A DNA stretch of 64,000 nt from Stereum hirsutum FP-91666 SS1 (Eukaryota; Basidiomycota; Agaricomycetes; Russulales; Stereaceae), in contig NW_006763135.1 of assembly GCF_000264905.1 (NCBI RefSeq), positions 2,579,428 to 2,643,427 of the forward strand. The letters are read 5' to 3'. The translations under genes and the position numbers were made by a program. Positions within the stretch are counted from its first letter, which is position 1. Each line of letters begins with the position of its first letter. The notes beneath the pieces were generated by a model. It was not told the origin of the DNA, did no database searches, and saw only the letters and a program-made list of their open reading frames with translations. Shown here one piece after another: positions 22,460 through 34,076 of the stretch.

Positions 22460-23633
22460 ATGCGCAGCTCGTTTTTGATCCTCGTCGTTGCTGCCGTCTC
22501 GGCCAATGCACTCACCCTGAAGCCAGCCCGTCGTATGTCTTTCGGCAAATATGCTCATCCTTCGTTCATTCTACTAAATGCTCGCCACATTGGCATGTTG
22601 GACATCGACCAGGAGCCTCACTGACATGCGACTCGACCGACAAGGCTGGAGGGACTTTCATCAAGACTGAGACTACCACAGACGAAGGTGCAAACCTTGT
22701 CGTTTGCTCTTATACCTCCGGGACGTGCCAGTATTTTGCGGAGGTGGGTCGACTCCTGCTTTATGCCTGAGAAGAGTGAGCTTCTCTTGATGACGCTCGA
22801 TACTAGAATGGAACTTTCTCCTCCGGATCAAGCACATGTCCTAAAGGTCTAGTTGCTGGAGGAAGCACCGACACGACCACATCGGCGGCGGCGGCATCAA
22901 CCACGGCCACAGAGGCTACGTCCACGAGCACGTACGTTCTGTTACTTCGATGAGAGTCGCCCCCCACTCGAATTATTATTTACGCAATGATTGTTTCGCT
23001 GGCTCCAGTCCACCCCCAGCGACAACGACCGCTGCAGAATCGACTTCTACTACCGAAGCAGTCACGACATCTTCGACATCTTCAACGTATGTTCTTCTAC
23101 TCACAATATCCTCATAAATTGATACCTAATTACGGCAGTTCTTCTGATACCCCTTCTTCGACCATACCCCCTGCCACGACTTCTTCAACCATACCCCCTG
23201 CCGCGACAACCTCGTCAACTTCTTCGGTGGCCGCCACCACGTCGTCTTCTTCCATCATCTCGACTACGTCAATCGTTTCGACGACTTCATCCTCGTCCAG
23301 TAGTACGGCCGTGGAAGCTACGACTTCCGCTGAAGCGACCACCTCGTCGTTCGTATATTTTGTCCCACCGATATCCTCACAAGCCTCTGATTTATTGCAC
23401 AAATTTATAGGAGTTCCAGCGCACCGGCCAGCACTTCCACGACTCCCGCCGTTGCAACCACTTCCAGCGTAACCCGAGATGTGGCTGCACCGTCCTCGGC
23501 CTCTGCCGCTACTTCGTCTGCTGCGTCTGCCACCACCACTGCGACCACTTCCGGAGCTATTTCCGTGGCCGCTCGCTCAGGTTGGACCTGGAGCGTTGTT
23601 GCTGGCGCTGTGGCATTCATCTACGCTCTGTGA
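22460..23633 (+). CDS. secreted Ser/Thr-rich, probable GPI-anchored protein
   Basis: Six exons (22460-22532, 22613-22743, 22807-22931, 23009-23086, 23139-23348, 23411-23633) give 279 residues. A clear signal peptide (FLILVVAAVSANA) starts the protein. Residues 25-85 form a small domain with four Cys (SLTCDS, LVVCSY, SGTCQY, SSTCPKG), probably two disulfides. The rest, to about residue 255, is Ser/Thr/Ala/Pro-rich with short repeats such as SSTIPPA, a mucin-like O-glycosylated stalk. The C-terminus has a small-residue stretch (SGAISVAARSG) followed by a hydrophobic tail ending at the stop, as in GPI-anchor signals. The layout suits a cell-wall or plasma-membrane surface protein; the function of the Cys domain is unknown. 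Confidence 0.8.
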
Positions 23634-23969
23634 GCGGGGCGCGCTTTGGAGTTGACATCTGGTCTTGTGGATAATTGATCTTGGATGATGGGCTACTTGC
23701 TTCTTGATGATGCGTTGCGTCTGGCAGCTGGACTGATGCATGTTGAGCATGGACTTTCATGGACTTCTTTCATTGGACTTTTAAACTTATATTCATGTGG
23801 TTACTTTATTTGTCGTGTTTACCTTTAGGCTGTGCTTATGACACATTACTAAAGTTTTTGGATCTGTGAACCAGAGTGAGAGCCGTGTTTGTCTAAGAGA
23901 TGGTACATTCAACGTTCACATTTAGCCACAGATAGGGCTCCTACTTCGTACATCTCGCGAGGATCATCA
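23634..23969. other. intergenic spacer between convergent genes
   Basis: This 336-bp stretch should hold the 3' untranslated regions of the surface-protein gene and the amidase. Nothing else is seen. Confidence 0.5.
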
Positions 23970-25783
23970 TCACAATTGAGATACCCAACCCCCCTGCTCT
24001 GCGAAAAGCTTCGCCACAGGGCTAGCGACGTGTAAGAGATGTTGGTCATAGTACCGCGGCGCCACGAGAGACAATCCGATGGGCAATCCTACGAGAAACA
24101 AGATTCAGCACACAGCTAACTTATTATCATATCACGAAAGATCTCTACCGACCATGAGCTCCACAAAATCCAGGAAGATTCACGACAGGCGTGTGCAACA
24201 CGGTCCACATCCCACAGAAGACAGGCGATCCAGTATGCTCGAGTCCAATAGGCGCCTCATCTGGAGCACTAGGCGTAATGATTCCCGCATAGCCCTTAGC
24301 GATCTCGTCAAACTTCGAACGCAACGCTGCCATGCCGTCGTATGCCGCCAACTGTTGCGCTCGCGTTCGACCTGATTTGTTTTCGACGGTGTCGACGAGA
24401 TGCTGGTCCAGTTTGTCTTTCGAGGTAGCGTAATCGCCGAGGAATGAGGCTCTGCCTTCGCAGTCCAGGATGGTCGTATGCCAGGGTGTGATTTGCTCAA
24501 ATTCGGATGGTAGTTCGAGCTCTTCTACAAGTGCACCTTGTTGGCGGAGGAGGTCTGCCGCTTTCAGCATAGCACCTTTTGTAGCTGTAGTACGCACTGG
24601 TCAGGAGACGCTCATTCTCAGTGAAGCAATACACGTACATTCACTGGCTTGCGGCCAGACATGAGTCTTGCAGATGGCGAATTTGGCGTCTTCGAGCTTG
24701 AAAGGAACATGTGGTACTGGTTTGTCGTCGTCCAGGCAAAACACCCTTGTAAGTAGCACCAGGTCGTCCACACTTCTGGCATAAACTGGCAATGACAATA
24801 ATACAATTAACAATGGGGAAAGGACGAAAAGTGTGGTGTCACTGACGGCCCAATGCTTGAAGAGAAAGATCTGTGCGTCAGACTCGGTTCGAATGATCTT
24901 ACGAAAGTATTCCACTGACTGTCTAGCATTATGGAGTAAACTTTCAATCCTTCTCTAGAGATAGCTCCCCAGGTAGGCTTCAAGGCATAAACACCATTGA
25001 AACTCCCAGGACGGATGGTGGAACCAACGGTTTGCGTCCCTAGCGTGATGGGCACTTGAAAATCAGCAACTGCTGCCCCAGAGCCGCTCGAACTTCCGCC
25101 AGGGGTTCTCTTAGGATCATGGGCTGTGGGGCACTGAATGTTAATTATTGCAGTTTGAAAGCTCGTAACGACAACCCACGATTCCAGCACGGTCCCCCTT
25201 TCACGACCGAGGCAAACTCAGTGGTACAGGTCTTCCCTACTCGCAAGATTCAGTAACCACTCTCGCACACGCGCATGCCAAACATACCCAATATCAGTGC
25301 ACCGGCGGCCCGAAGAGTCATAACGCATCCAGCATCGACAGCAGGGTGGTGACCTGCATATATCGGTGAGTTGTGCTGCGTGGGCATGTCTTTGGCATAG
25401 TATCAGCATGCATAATTGGGTAGGTGAATGGGACTCCCATGCCTTTCGTATAGATTATATCTTTGACCCCGATGGCAACACCATGGAGCGGGCCACGCTT
25501 CTCTGGAAGTACCTGATCTAGTTCTCGAGCAGACTTCAAGACGAGATCTTCATCAAGGTATGCTGGACAGACACATATTACGATAAACATTGATTGATGA
25601 GATGTTCTCAAGTAACGAATAAACAATTAAGCAAGAGAACTCACCCCAAGCATGCACCACAGAGTCCCGTTCATGTACACGAGAAAGTAGAGACTTCGCA
25701 TAGTCTTCAACGGTAAGTTTCCCTGAGGAAGTCAGCGAGACAACTTCACTCGCAGTCAGTCGATAAGGGTCCTTCGCAGTCAT
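23970..25783 (-). CDS. amidase-signature hydrolase (acetamidase-like)
   Basis: About nine exons joined by eye give roughly 436 residues. The family hydrolyses amides through a Ser-cisSer-Lys triad. Seen are GVAIGVKDI with the catalytic Lys (about residue 80), NSPIYAGHHPAVDAG, the core KRTPGGSSSGSGAAVADF, and GTQTVGSTIRP with the nucleophile Ser (about 168). Further on are ALKPTWGAIS, YARSVDDLVLL, and a C-terminal PIGLSLVAPRYYDQHLL. Length is a little shorter than the usual 500-550. Two splice events are unusual. A GC-AG intron (25442-25390) is needed to join YTK to DMPTQHNSP, and a 9-nt microexon (24855-24847) supplies TLG before the conserved ARSVDDL. With them the frame is intact. The substrate cannot be told from sequence. 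The intron after EFAS has a weak donor (GTCGTG), so that junction is less certain. Confidence 0.82.
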
Positions 25784-26356
25784 ACTGTATTCAGTCGCAA
25801 GACTGCTTGAAAGATGTTAATCCGAGCGGGTATCACAGATGTTGAAGGTCTATTGGAAGGATGAATGCGACAATCCTGGGTTATCCTCTAATATCTGATA
25901 GGAGCATAGGTGTGACCTTATCGCCTGCATACGGTCTTTTACAAAGCAAACAAGGATAGCGAAGCATGTCTATGACGTATATCAAGGAGAGCGGAAACCC
26001 GATACGAGAATAAAGAGGATATTTAGACTCAGAAGAGGATTTCCCGTAGTTTGCGAGCGCACGCTGCATGTTCCGGGTGTTGTAATTGGTCACCTCTTTC
26101 CTGAAGTCAAACCCTGGCCCAATTTGGTCCACTTGAAGTTCTCATCCTGTTCAATAAGATATTCCTGGGTCGAATGGTCGAAGGTATATGGGGCTCCGAG
26201 GACTTTTCGAGTGGATATACCACGGTAGGACCAAATCTAAATTAAACATATCAGCGAGAAACTGTGGATATAACCGAAGATGAGCATGCCACAAGCTTCG
26301 GGGTAGTATGTCCAGAGTTAGATCGCAGACATCCCGAGTTCCATATTCAGGCGTCT
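25784..26356. other. spacer between two minus-strand genes
   Basis: This 573-bp stretch lies upstream of the amidase and downstream of the WD40 gene. Minus-strand ORFs of 83 and 69 codons are present (25881-26132, 26151-26360), without recognised motifs. They may be untranslated sequence or the remains of a gene. Confidence 0.4.
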
Positions 26357-29322
26357 TCAACTCGAGTCATCATCCTCATCGACATCCATGCCCTCCACCT
26401 CTCCTCTGATCCCTTCAATGCCACCGTACGGTAACCTTTCATTGATCCATCTTCCCGCAAGGTAGTCGATCCTACATAAACCAGACGCCGTAGAAGTCGC
26501 CAACAGCGGTGCCCCGCTGAGGCCACTTCCAGAGTTCCACACCGCCTGAAGTACACCGATGTTGGCGGGCCAGGCGCCAGTGCCGACTTCAGGTGTCGGT
26601 GCTCCCTTTTTGGCGCGGATGGTTGCGGATGAGCGGTCGGGTGTTTCTTGAGGTAAGAAACGGTCTAGCATACGATAGCTCTGTGTAGCACGGTTGTAGT
26701 CGAGCTGATACACTTTGTGCATGAGAAAGGGCTAGTCACGAAGGCGCAAGCAAAAAAGGAGCGATCAGTAAGCTTACTTCCAAGCAAAAGACACGGGGAA
26801 TGCTTACGACAAGACCCCCACGACGAGTGGAGCGAAGCATGTTTGTTGTAGTACAGGTTCCGTCTGCAGAGCCTACAGCCAGCTGGGGATGAAAATCTGA
26901 AGCAGCAGCTGTCTGTCACAGAAAGACATCGAGCTTATTATAGTATAGTATCAAAGTGTTCAAGGTGGACACTTACCCAAACAGGGCCGTTCGGCTCGAC
27001 CAATGTATGGCCTCTACCTAGCATGCTCAGCGAGGCCGAATAAGCCTTGACGATATTCTCGTGGTCAATCGTGATCGGTCCACCGGCAAATGGCGAATAC
27101 GGCATGCAGGGTATCACATCTGTGCACACCAATTCTCAAGTCAATAGAATTCTCCCATGCTGAAAAGGAGCCACAAACCTCGAGTGCGATTCATGATGTG
27201 GCCCGCAAGCTCGCGGATATCAGTGAAACACTCAACACCGTCGTACCCACCGCTAGCAATGACAGTCGGATCTTCTGATGTGAGGGCCGTCCCGTCTGGT
27301 GTTGTTGCAGGTACACGGATCCAGGACAGTGCGCGCACACCCGACTGATGGTTGACGATATAGTGCGTTGGTAATAAGCCTGTAAGTAAATCAGTATACA
27401 CTCGAAGAAATGTAATAGAAATCACTTGCTATTATCGAGATTCCTAGAGCGCAGGGTGTCACCGATATCATAGACTGCGATCGCACCTAGGGGTAGTTGG
27501 TCAATTATCATATATGCAGTATGCGGCTGGTGTAATGCACACCATTAGCACATCCGACGGCGATGAGCTCGCTATTCGCCCAGTCTAACGTCCAGCACGA
27601 TGTTTCCTCGAGTTCGATTCGTAGGAGCGGCTCCGGGAGCTTCACTGTATAGAACGAGCTAATTATTACAAGGAATCGCACCCACAGATAGGACACAACA
27701 TACCATACAAAGGACCTGGCTGTTCTGAATCCAGGAGGTCCTGGGGGTAAGGGACAACAAAGATGGAGACAGATCCATCTTCAAATGTCCCGGCAAGCAG
27801 TCCCAGCTTTCGAGGTTGGTCGGAGGCGTCAACTGACATCTACATCAAAGAGTGTTCAGTTTCTTCGGAAACACTACTTACATTTTCATTTTCGGCTCAA
27901 GATACTCACTTTGTCGTGGGCTGGAAGAGGGCACCATTTCAAAGTATACGCAGGACCACAGTCAATGCATAAGACCATCTCGCAGCGCATCACTCCTCGA
28001 TCGTCTTTTGACGCAGCAGAATCTACAGGCTGAGTAGGTGACAAGCTCCATATCTGAATACACGCTGGAGATGGCCTTGCAACTTTGACGCCAGCTTCCG
28101 GTGCGTGGGTAGATGTAGGAAGAGGTCCTACTGCTAGATACTGCTTGTATTCCAGATCTACGAGATGGTATGAGAAACAATCCAGAACGTCAATGGGAGA
28201 TTATGAAGAAAAATAAATAGAAGACGGACTTGCACGGTCTTCTGCGTGTATTGGACACCAGTCGATGGACCACACAGGGGCACCCGCATTGAACACATGA
28301 GAGCGACTCTCTGGCATGAATTCCGCTGAGCTATTGTCAGCTATTCTGACGCCTATGCGAAAAAGCGAGCGCACATACAAAGCCGAACTGCGTCAAGCGG
28401 TTGCATCTTTACTGTCTTCTGCTTTCCGAAGGGTCCAAAGGAGCATTCGATGGGTGGAGGAGGCTTCAGACTGCCTTCTTCCGTCGCTACACTATCGGAC
28501 GGCAGATAGGTTGCAGCATTCCTGTCGTAGAAGAATGGAGGAATCAGAGATTGTGGCAACTGATGCAAGAAAGAGAACCAACGTGTCATTGAGCACAGAC
28601 CACCCTTCTACCAAGTTCACATCATCGTGCACCCTAGGCCTTCTGTTCCCATCCCACCACTCCTCTCCATCGCCTTCCTCCTCTTCCTTGTACCACCCCC
28701 TATCCTCACTCAATGCCCACAACGGCCCATTTCCCACATTATATCCCCATGCCCTGTTCAACTTACCCGTCGTGACCCTACTTGACGTATAGCTATTCGT
28801 CGGCACCGTCTCGTTCTCTCCAAAAAGCACTGGCGGCCTGACGAGTCGTTCCACGCGCCCGTAGCGATGAAATATCGGAATGGCTTTGTGACGATGATGA
28901 ACGCTAAGCGCAGGGAGTGTATGATTCTTCGGAGCAGAGCGTAGACCGCGTCCAACTCCAATGTTGACTGTCGAAGAATCTTTTGGAGAGCCTTTACCTT
29001 TTCCACCCCTTCCTCGACCTCTTCCCTGCCCCGTTCCGAGCACGTCCCGGTTAGGCCCAACGGATCCTTCCTCGTCTTCATCAAGTTGATCCTCCTCCTC
29101 CTCTTCAGGATTCTGATCAGCTTCAACATTCTCGTCCTCGGTCACTTCATCAGCATCGTCGTCAGCGGGCGGTGGCGCAAAATCGCTTCCGCTGTCTTCT
29201 TCGTCAAAGGTAGGCTGGGGCTGAGACGGTCCAGGTTCGTTTTCGTCTGCGTCTTCATCCTCATATCGAAGGAGCGCGGCATAGTTCTTGCGAGTCTTTC
29301 GCGGACGGAGCTGTCGTGCCAT
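26357..29322 (-). CDS. WD40-repeat protein, probable TFIIIC subunit (TFC6 / GTF3C2-like)
   Basis: The first exon (29322-28612) encodes a basic start (MARQLRPRKTRKNYAALLRY), a long acidic segment and a Gly/Arg-rich RGRGRGGKGKG patch. The second exon begins at 28559 after a 52-nt intron. Many exons then encode WD40-type blades, for example AGAPVWSIDWCP, LAGTFEDGSVSIF, CWTLDWANSELIAVGCANG, GVRALSWIRVPA, VIASGGYDGVECF and HPQLAVGSADG. The end is an acidic DVDEDDDSS tail. This layout (acidic/basic disordered N-terminus plus a divergent propeller with IWSL and WCP signatures) matches the TFIIIC subunit that recognises the B box of tRNA genes in RNA polymerase III transcription. The family assignment is by architecture and local resemblance, so another nuclear WD40 protein remains possible. 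Confidence 0.68.
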
Positions 29323-30666
29323 TCAAGCCTATGCAGCTTCACGATGGTCAAACATCCAAAGCCGCGCTTTAGTAGCCAAACTCGCATGAAAGGCTGCAGT
29401 AAACTTACAATTCACGGACGTCTAGTCCTTGATCGCCAATAGGGAACTTGTTAGTATATGAGCACAGACAAGCGCATATACCGACCAAGCATTGCAGCTG
29501 CGGTGCATAAATGGACAACGACTTACGATACGAAAAGAATGGCGGAAGAGGGTGGCGGTTGCCACACAAAAAGTGCTTTCGGAAACTTCCGGGGACCCCT
29601 ATCCTCCCGACGAACGATGTGGCGTGCCACACGAACGAACGCAAGGGAACAATGAATGTTCAACGTTCAGATTTACAACCGGACTAAACCTCATTGCACA
29701 TTCATACTCACCCAAGGTCTTGGTATAATAATATATATTAGGTTACAATCCATCTGCGTCTGCGTGACAGCGTCCACATCTAACTATGGTATGTACACAT
29801 TGCGCCGAAAGGAGGCTAGCGTATAAACGTGCAACGCAGACGAGGCGTACAATAAGATCCTGTCCAAAGGTTAAAAGAAGTAAAGAGGAGGGCGAGCGGC
29901 TAACCAATCACCATCCCTCCAAAAAGTACCAGTGCGAATGAAGTTGAGCAGAAAGACCCCGTGCGGTAACCGCGACTGAGGGAAACTTAGGGAGGAGGGG
30001 TGTGAGAAGAGTATGTCGAGCCGATATGACGGACGAGGTTGAGTGCGACAGCAGGGTATGTATGGATGAGAAGATTAACAGGAAAACCTGAGCTGTGGCA
30101 GGCGGGGGTGGAAGAAACAATAACATGCAAGGCATCTGGATGGGGAACTCAGAAAGCATAACGAGAAGAAATTGAAAGGGGGACAAAGTGTGGGCATGCA
30201 TTGTCAGAGTAACGAATGCTAGTTGGACAAAGTTCGAATGGAAAGAAAAATGTGGGTGACAATTCGTCAATGAAAGCGTGCTCATCTAGTCCAAACGGTG
30301 GCTGGTCTCAAGATGTCTCAGTACACCATGATCATGTGCCATCGAGAAAGGAAAACTAAAAGACGGCTAAGGAAAAGAGCTCGTTCTAACTGTTGGGTAT
30401 GAAAGCCATCAAGACTTCTCCAGGTCACAGGCCAAAGGACAAACGCCAATGGAGAGAACAAGAACAAGAACAAGGACACGGCGACGAGCCAGACAACAGG
30501 GTGGTGATAATACAGTGGGGACGTTGGAAGTGAATGCGGGTAGCAGTGCGGGCAAAGCGACAGAAAAGAGCCCGTTGACCTCCGGGTGCGGGGTGGGCGG
30601 GAGACCGACGATGTGGACGCTGTTCTCGATCGAAGACAGACAGCATTGAGCAGATGAAGTAAACGA
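29323..30666. other. 1.3-kb spacer between two minus-strand genes
   Basis: This contains the promoter of the WD40 gene and the 3' region of the KRE6-like gene. Stretches around 29900-30300 are T/C-rich on the minus strand and look like untranslated sequence. A 125-codon minus ORF (29908-30285) has biased composition and no motif. No gene is called. Confidence 0.45.
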
Positions 30667-33120
30667 TTAGCATTCTCCGAGGAAGCTATTCTTCGGCACT
30701 GTCTGTCCGAAGTCGTCAACCCAGGTCGTAAGATTGGGGTTGTTGTATGCCTCGATGTATCTGAGGGAGGTGTGGATCAGTTCACGAGGATACGAACAAC
30801 AATGCAAAAAGACCGCACTCGTTGATGTATGCTGCAGTTGGGAAGTCCGTGGGATCACATCCGATGTTCAACGAATCGGGTTTCTGGTATACGCGAATAT
30901 AGTCCACATACATCTTAGCCTGAAGACGAGAAAAATGTCAGATGCCAACATATGCACGGATCAAGTTACGACTTACAGGGAAGATGATGTCGGCCAAATC
31001 CACGGAACCGAAATTGTACGACATGCCCAAGTTAGCGAGAATATACTATGGAGCAATGCGTCAATGTCCGACGATAGAACGATAAAGGTTACCCAGTACT
31101 TACCATGGGTTCCTGCGGAACAGGACGAGCTGCGATCTCGGTCGCTGTATCTGCTGCCATGCCGGCTGCTCTCAATGTCCATGAAGTCTTATTGTCCGAA
31201 ATCCAAGTAATGTACGCGTCGTCGAAACCTGGTTTGTACTAGACAAATTTGTTCAGACAGAGCGGGGGAGGATGGAGGTGTGAGGATACCGCACCTCATA
31301 TCCGTACACGGAGTAGCACATTTCGTTCTCCTGATAACAGTTCTGATCTGTGGTCGTGACGACGGACGTAGCTTGCTGGGTCGAACCACCGCTATATGTG
31401 TTCTGGTAGCTGAGGGTTGTATTGTAGATCTGCTCATTCTCCGTCGTGTTGTACCAAATATACGCGGCATTGAAGGGCTGAAAAGGCATCAGCGGTGTGA
31501 TACGACCATATTATGAGGGGTGACAAGAATAACATACAGCCCATTGCGCCGACTGGGAAACCTGACCGGAGTCATCTGATACCTGCGCCTCGAACATATC
31601 GATTTCGGGTGCAGAACGACCAACGTAAGTACCGTCTGAGTGTACAGGCCCTGGATGGCTTTCACCTGGGCATGTGCACCGGGAGAGACGTTGGCCTGGC
31701 AGATACGACAAGACACCGTCTACGGCGGTGTCTCCATTTATGGAAGCAGCGGCTGGTACACCATTAACACTTTGGTTGGCGACAGTACCGACGTCGCACG
31801 AATCGTAGGTGTAGGGCCACTGCACAATCAGCGTCAGTACCGAGGGTTTATGATGTTATGCTCATGCAAGCTGTACAGACCGTCCCGTCCAAGGTGGAAC
31901 CATAACCAGCGCGCCCGAGATTGCCCATAGTCCAGACGGCAGGCCAGAGACCGACGATATTGCTGGCACCAGGAAGGATGACAGACGTCTCGATGTATCC
32001 GCCCGTGAAACAAAACTTGTTCCTATATATGAATTAGTCTCATGACGATCATAATCACGCAAAGCCTAGGATGTACCATGTCTGGATCATACCTATGGTG
32101 CATGTCAATGTTAGACATGGATTAGGGCTGAAGAATAAAGACGGCTTACCGCCTTGATAGTCTAGACCGTGCTCTGCCTTCTCAGAGAGTGAGATGACCA
32201 GTGAGCCGTTAGAGGTTGTCACCGCTGCAGGGTCGTACCACTCCAGATTGTTTGTTGCCTGCGCGCAGAGTCAGTACGACAGTGATAAATGAACCGTTTC
32301 GTCGAAACTCACCCAGTAGTGAAGGTCCACAGCCTCCCAGTAAGGATCATCGCCGGGATAGAATGTGCGCCCGTCCGTCTCGAACTCATCGGAGAATACT
32401 AGCTGCATTTCTGTGCCATCCTCCCACGAAGTCTTGGTGTATGCCCACGCAGGCGTGTCGTTGTCGATGAGACCGAAGTTGCCGATATCGGGGACTTGAC
32501 CTGACGCGTTCAAACCGAGGTTGTAACCGTTCAGCGATGAACTCGACACTACACCGGCGAATGACAGGATAGGATATACAGCACTGTACGCCGCAGTTTA
32601 GGATATATGTCGTATGGGAATGATAAGTGAAACTCACAAAAGACAGATGATACCAATGGCGAGGAGGACCAGACAGCCTAGGTTCGTAAGACCTCGCATC
32701 GTAATGAAACTAGAACCTGATGTCTTTCCGTCTGTGAGGTCGGAAGGATTGTGCATATCATCGTCTGCCTCAGCGAATTCGGGGCTGAGGTTCGTGCCCC
32801 ATCGCGACGGATCCGGGGATAATGAGAACTTGAAAGAGCAGAAGTAAATTCGACACGGTCCACAAAGACGAGAGATCCACACACCTTTTCTGCAATCCCG
32901 CTGCCTGAAGAGGCGTAATGGGAGTATGGCGTCTCCGACTGTTGGAAACCGGGGTAAGTAAAAATGGCAAAAAAACCACGAAATAAATTCTACCAACGCT
33001 GAAAGAGTGTGTAGAATCCCGGCCGATGGAACGAAAGAGGGGAGTACCAGCAACCAGGCTAGAGGAGGAGGTGAAGGCCGACTGTGGTTCCTTGCCGCTG
33101 AGGAAGGGCGAGGAGGACAT
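30667..33120 (-). CDS. KRE6/SKN1-family beta-glucan synthesis protein (GH16-type, type II membrane)
   Basis: A multi-exon gene starting at 33120 and ending with SFLGEC and a stop at 30667. The family is needed for beta-1,6-glucan in the fungal cell wall and acts in the secretory pathway. After a Ser-rich cytoplasmic segment comes the family block [20 protein letters not shown]. One membrane anchor follows ([16 protein letters not shown]) with the family-typical AVYPIL. The lumenal GH16-type domain includes [63 protein letters not shown], the catalytic PEIDMFEAQ (E-I-D-x-x-E) and [11 protein letters not shown]. All key residues are kept. The third exon (starting [12 protein letters not shown]) requires donor GTTGGT rather than GTAGAA four bases later to keep frame. 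Identification is firm. Confidence 0.88.
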
Positions 33121-34076
33121 CGTTGGCGTGGGCGGGGAAAGGAGATGGGGGAAGGAAGAAAGAAATGAGGGATGCTACCGCAGCGTCTGCACCATGGAAG
33201 ACGACGACGGCGGGCCACCCGCGGCCAGGCCACCCATTCTGACGCAATGATCTCCGCTCGTTTCTTTTCCTCCGACGCACAAGTCTCATCGTCTCCGTTG
33301 TGCCCTCATTCGCCAGCCGCCGCTTCGGATCCTCCTCCTTGTCCCTTCCTTCCAAAAGGGGCCGCTAGAGGGACCGATCCCCTTTCGGCTGTGGGGACCA
33401 TAAAATTTGCGTTATCGGCGCGCAGGCGTGCTTGGCCTCTGTTTTATGTGGCCCCACAAAAACTCTCGGCTGTTCGCTTTGAAGAAGGGGTCAGTTTCAC
33501 TTCCGTTCATTATATACTCCGGACTCCACACAAGCCCACCCCAGCAAAGCAGTTCACAACAGATTTTGCGACTCTCTTACCTATCGCCAGCCATTCAGAC
33601 TTGTAGGGACAAGGTAAGCATGGAAGATTCTGTCGACCGAGGCCTGCTGCGCGTAGTTTGAAATTTACGTCGGAAGCGATCTTGGCGGCAGTCAGACCAA
33701 GCGCTCCCACGCTCCAAGTTCAACATCAGCGCCACTGGCATATCGGGCTCGTGCCACACAATATGCAGACGTCTCCAGTTTCCAAAATTAGTGCGGAACG
33801 CCAGGTTCCAACGCTATACATCACTGTGATATGAGTTCGCCGTATGGTATTGTACTGATAATCTCTGTCAATGAATATCACCCTCCGGTGGCGTCCTTGC
33901 CACACGCCGGCGCCGCTCGCCAGTAAAAGCTTGGAAGTCGGTCGGTCGGTATCTCAGAAACCCCACACTGTATCAATCGTCCTCACACTGAAACTGCCAA
34001 CCCTCCCTCGGCTCTACCGCGAGACTCCACGCGTCATTGTCGGCAATTACGACGATGCGACCTTCAGACGACTCAC
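33121..34076. other. spacer upstream of the KRE6-like gene
   Basis: This 956-bp stretch contains the promoter of the KRE6-like gene and the 3' end region of the next gene. GC-rich short ORFs occur on both strands without motifs. A TATATA-like string is at about 33511. Confidence 0.45.

Noticed and set aside
25318..25626. Apparent frameshift in the amidase between IIYTK and the HHPAVDAG block
   Set aside because: A GC-AG intron at 25442-25390 removes the problem and restores the family sequence, so no pseudogene is called.
12107..25783. P450, SET methyltransferase, GH43, amidase and neighbours as a secondary-metabolite cluster
   Set aside because: There is no synthase, terpene cyclase or dedicated regulator, and housekeeping genes such as PEX14 and GlnRS are interleaved.
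29908..30285. 125-codon minus-strand ORF after the KRE6-like gene
   Set aside because: Composition is biased to Leu, Ser and Phe as expected for T-rich untranslated sequence, and no motif is present.
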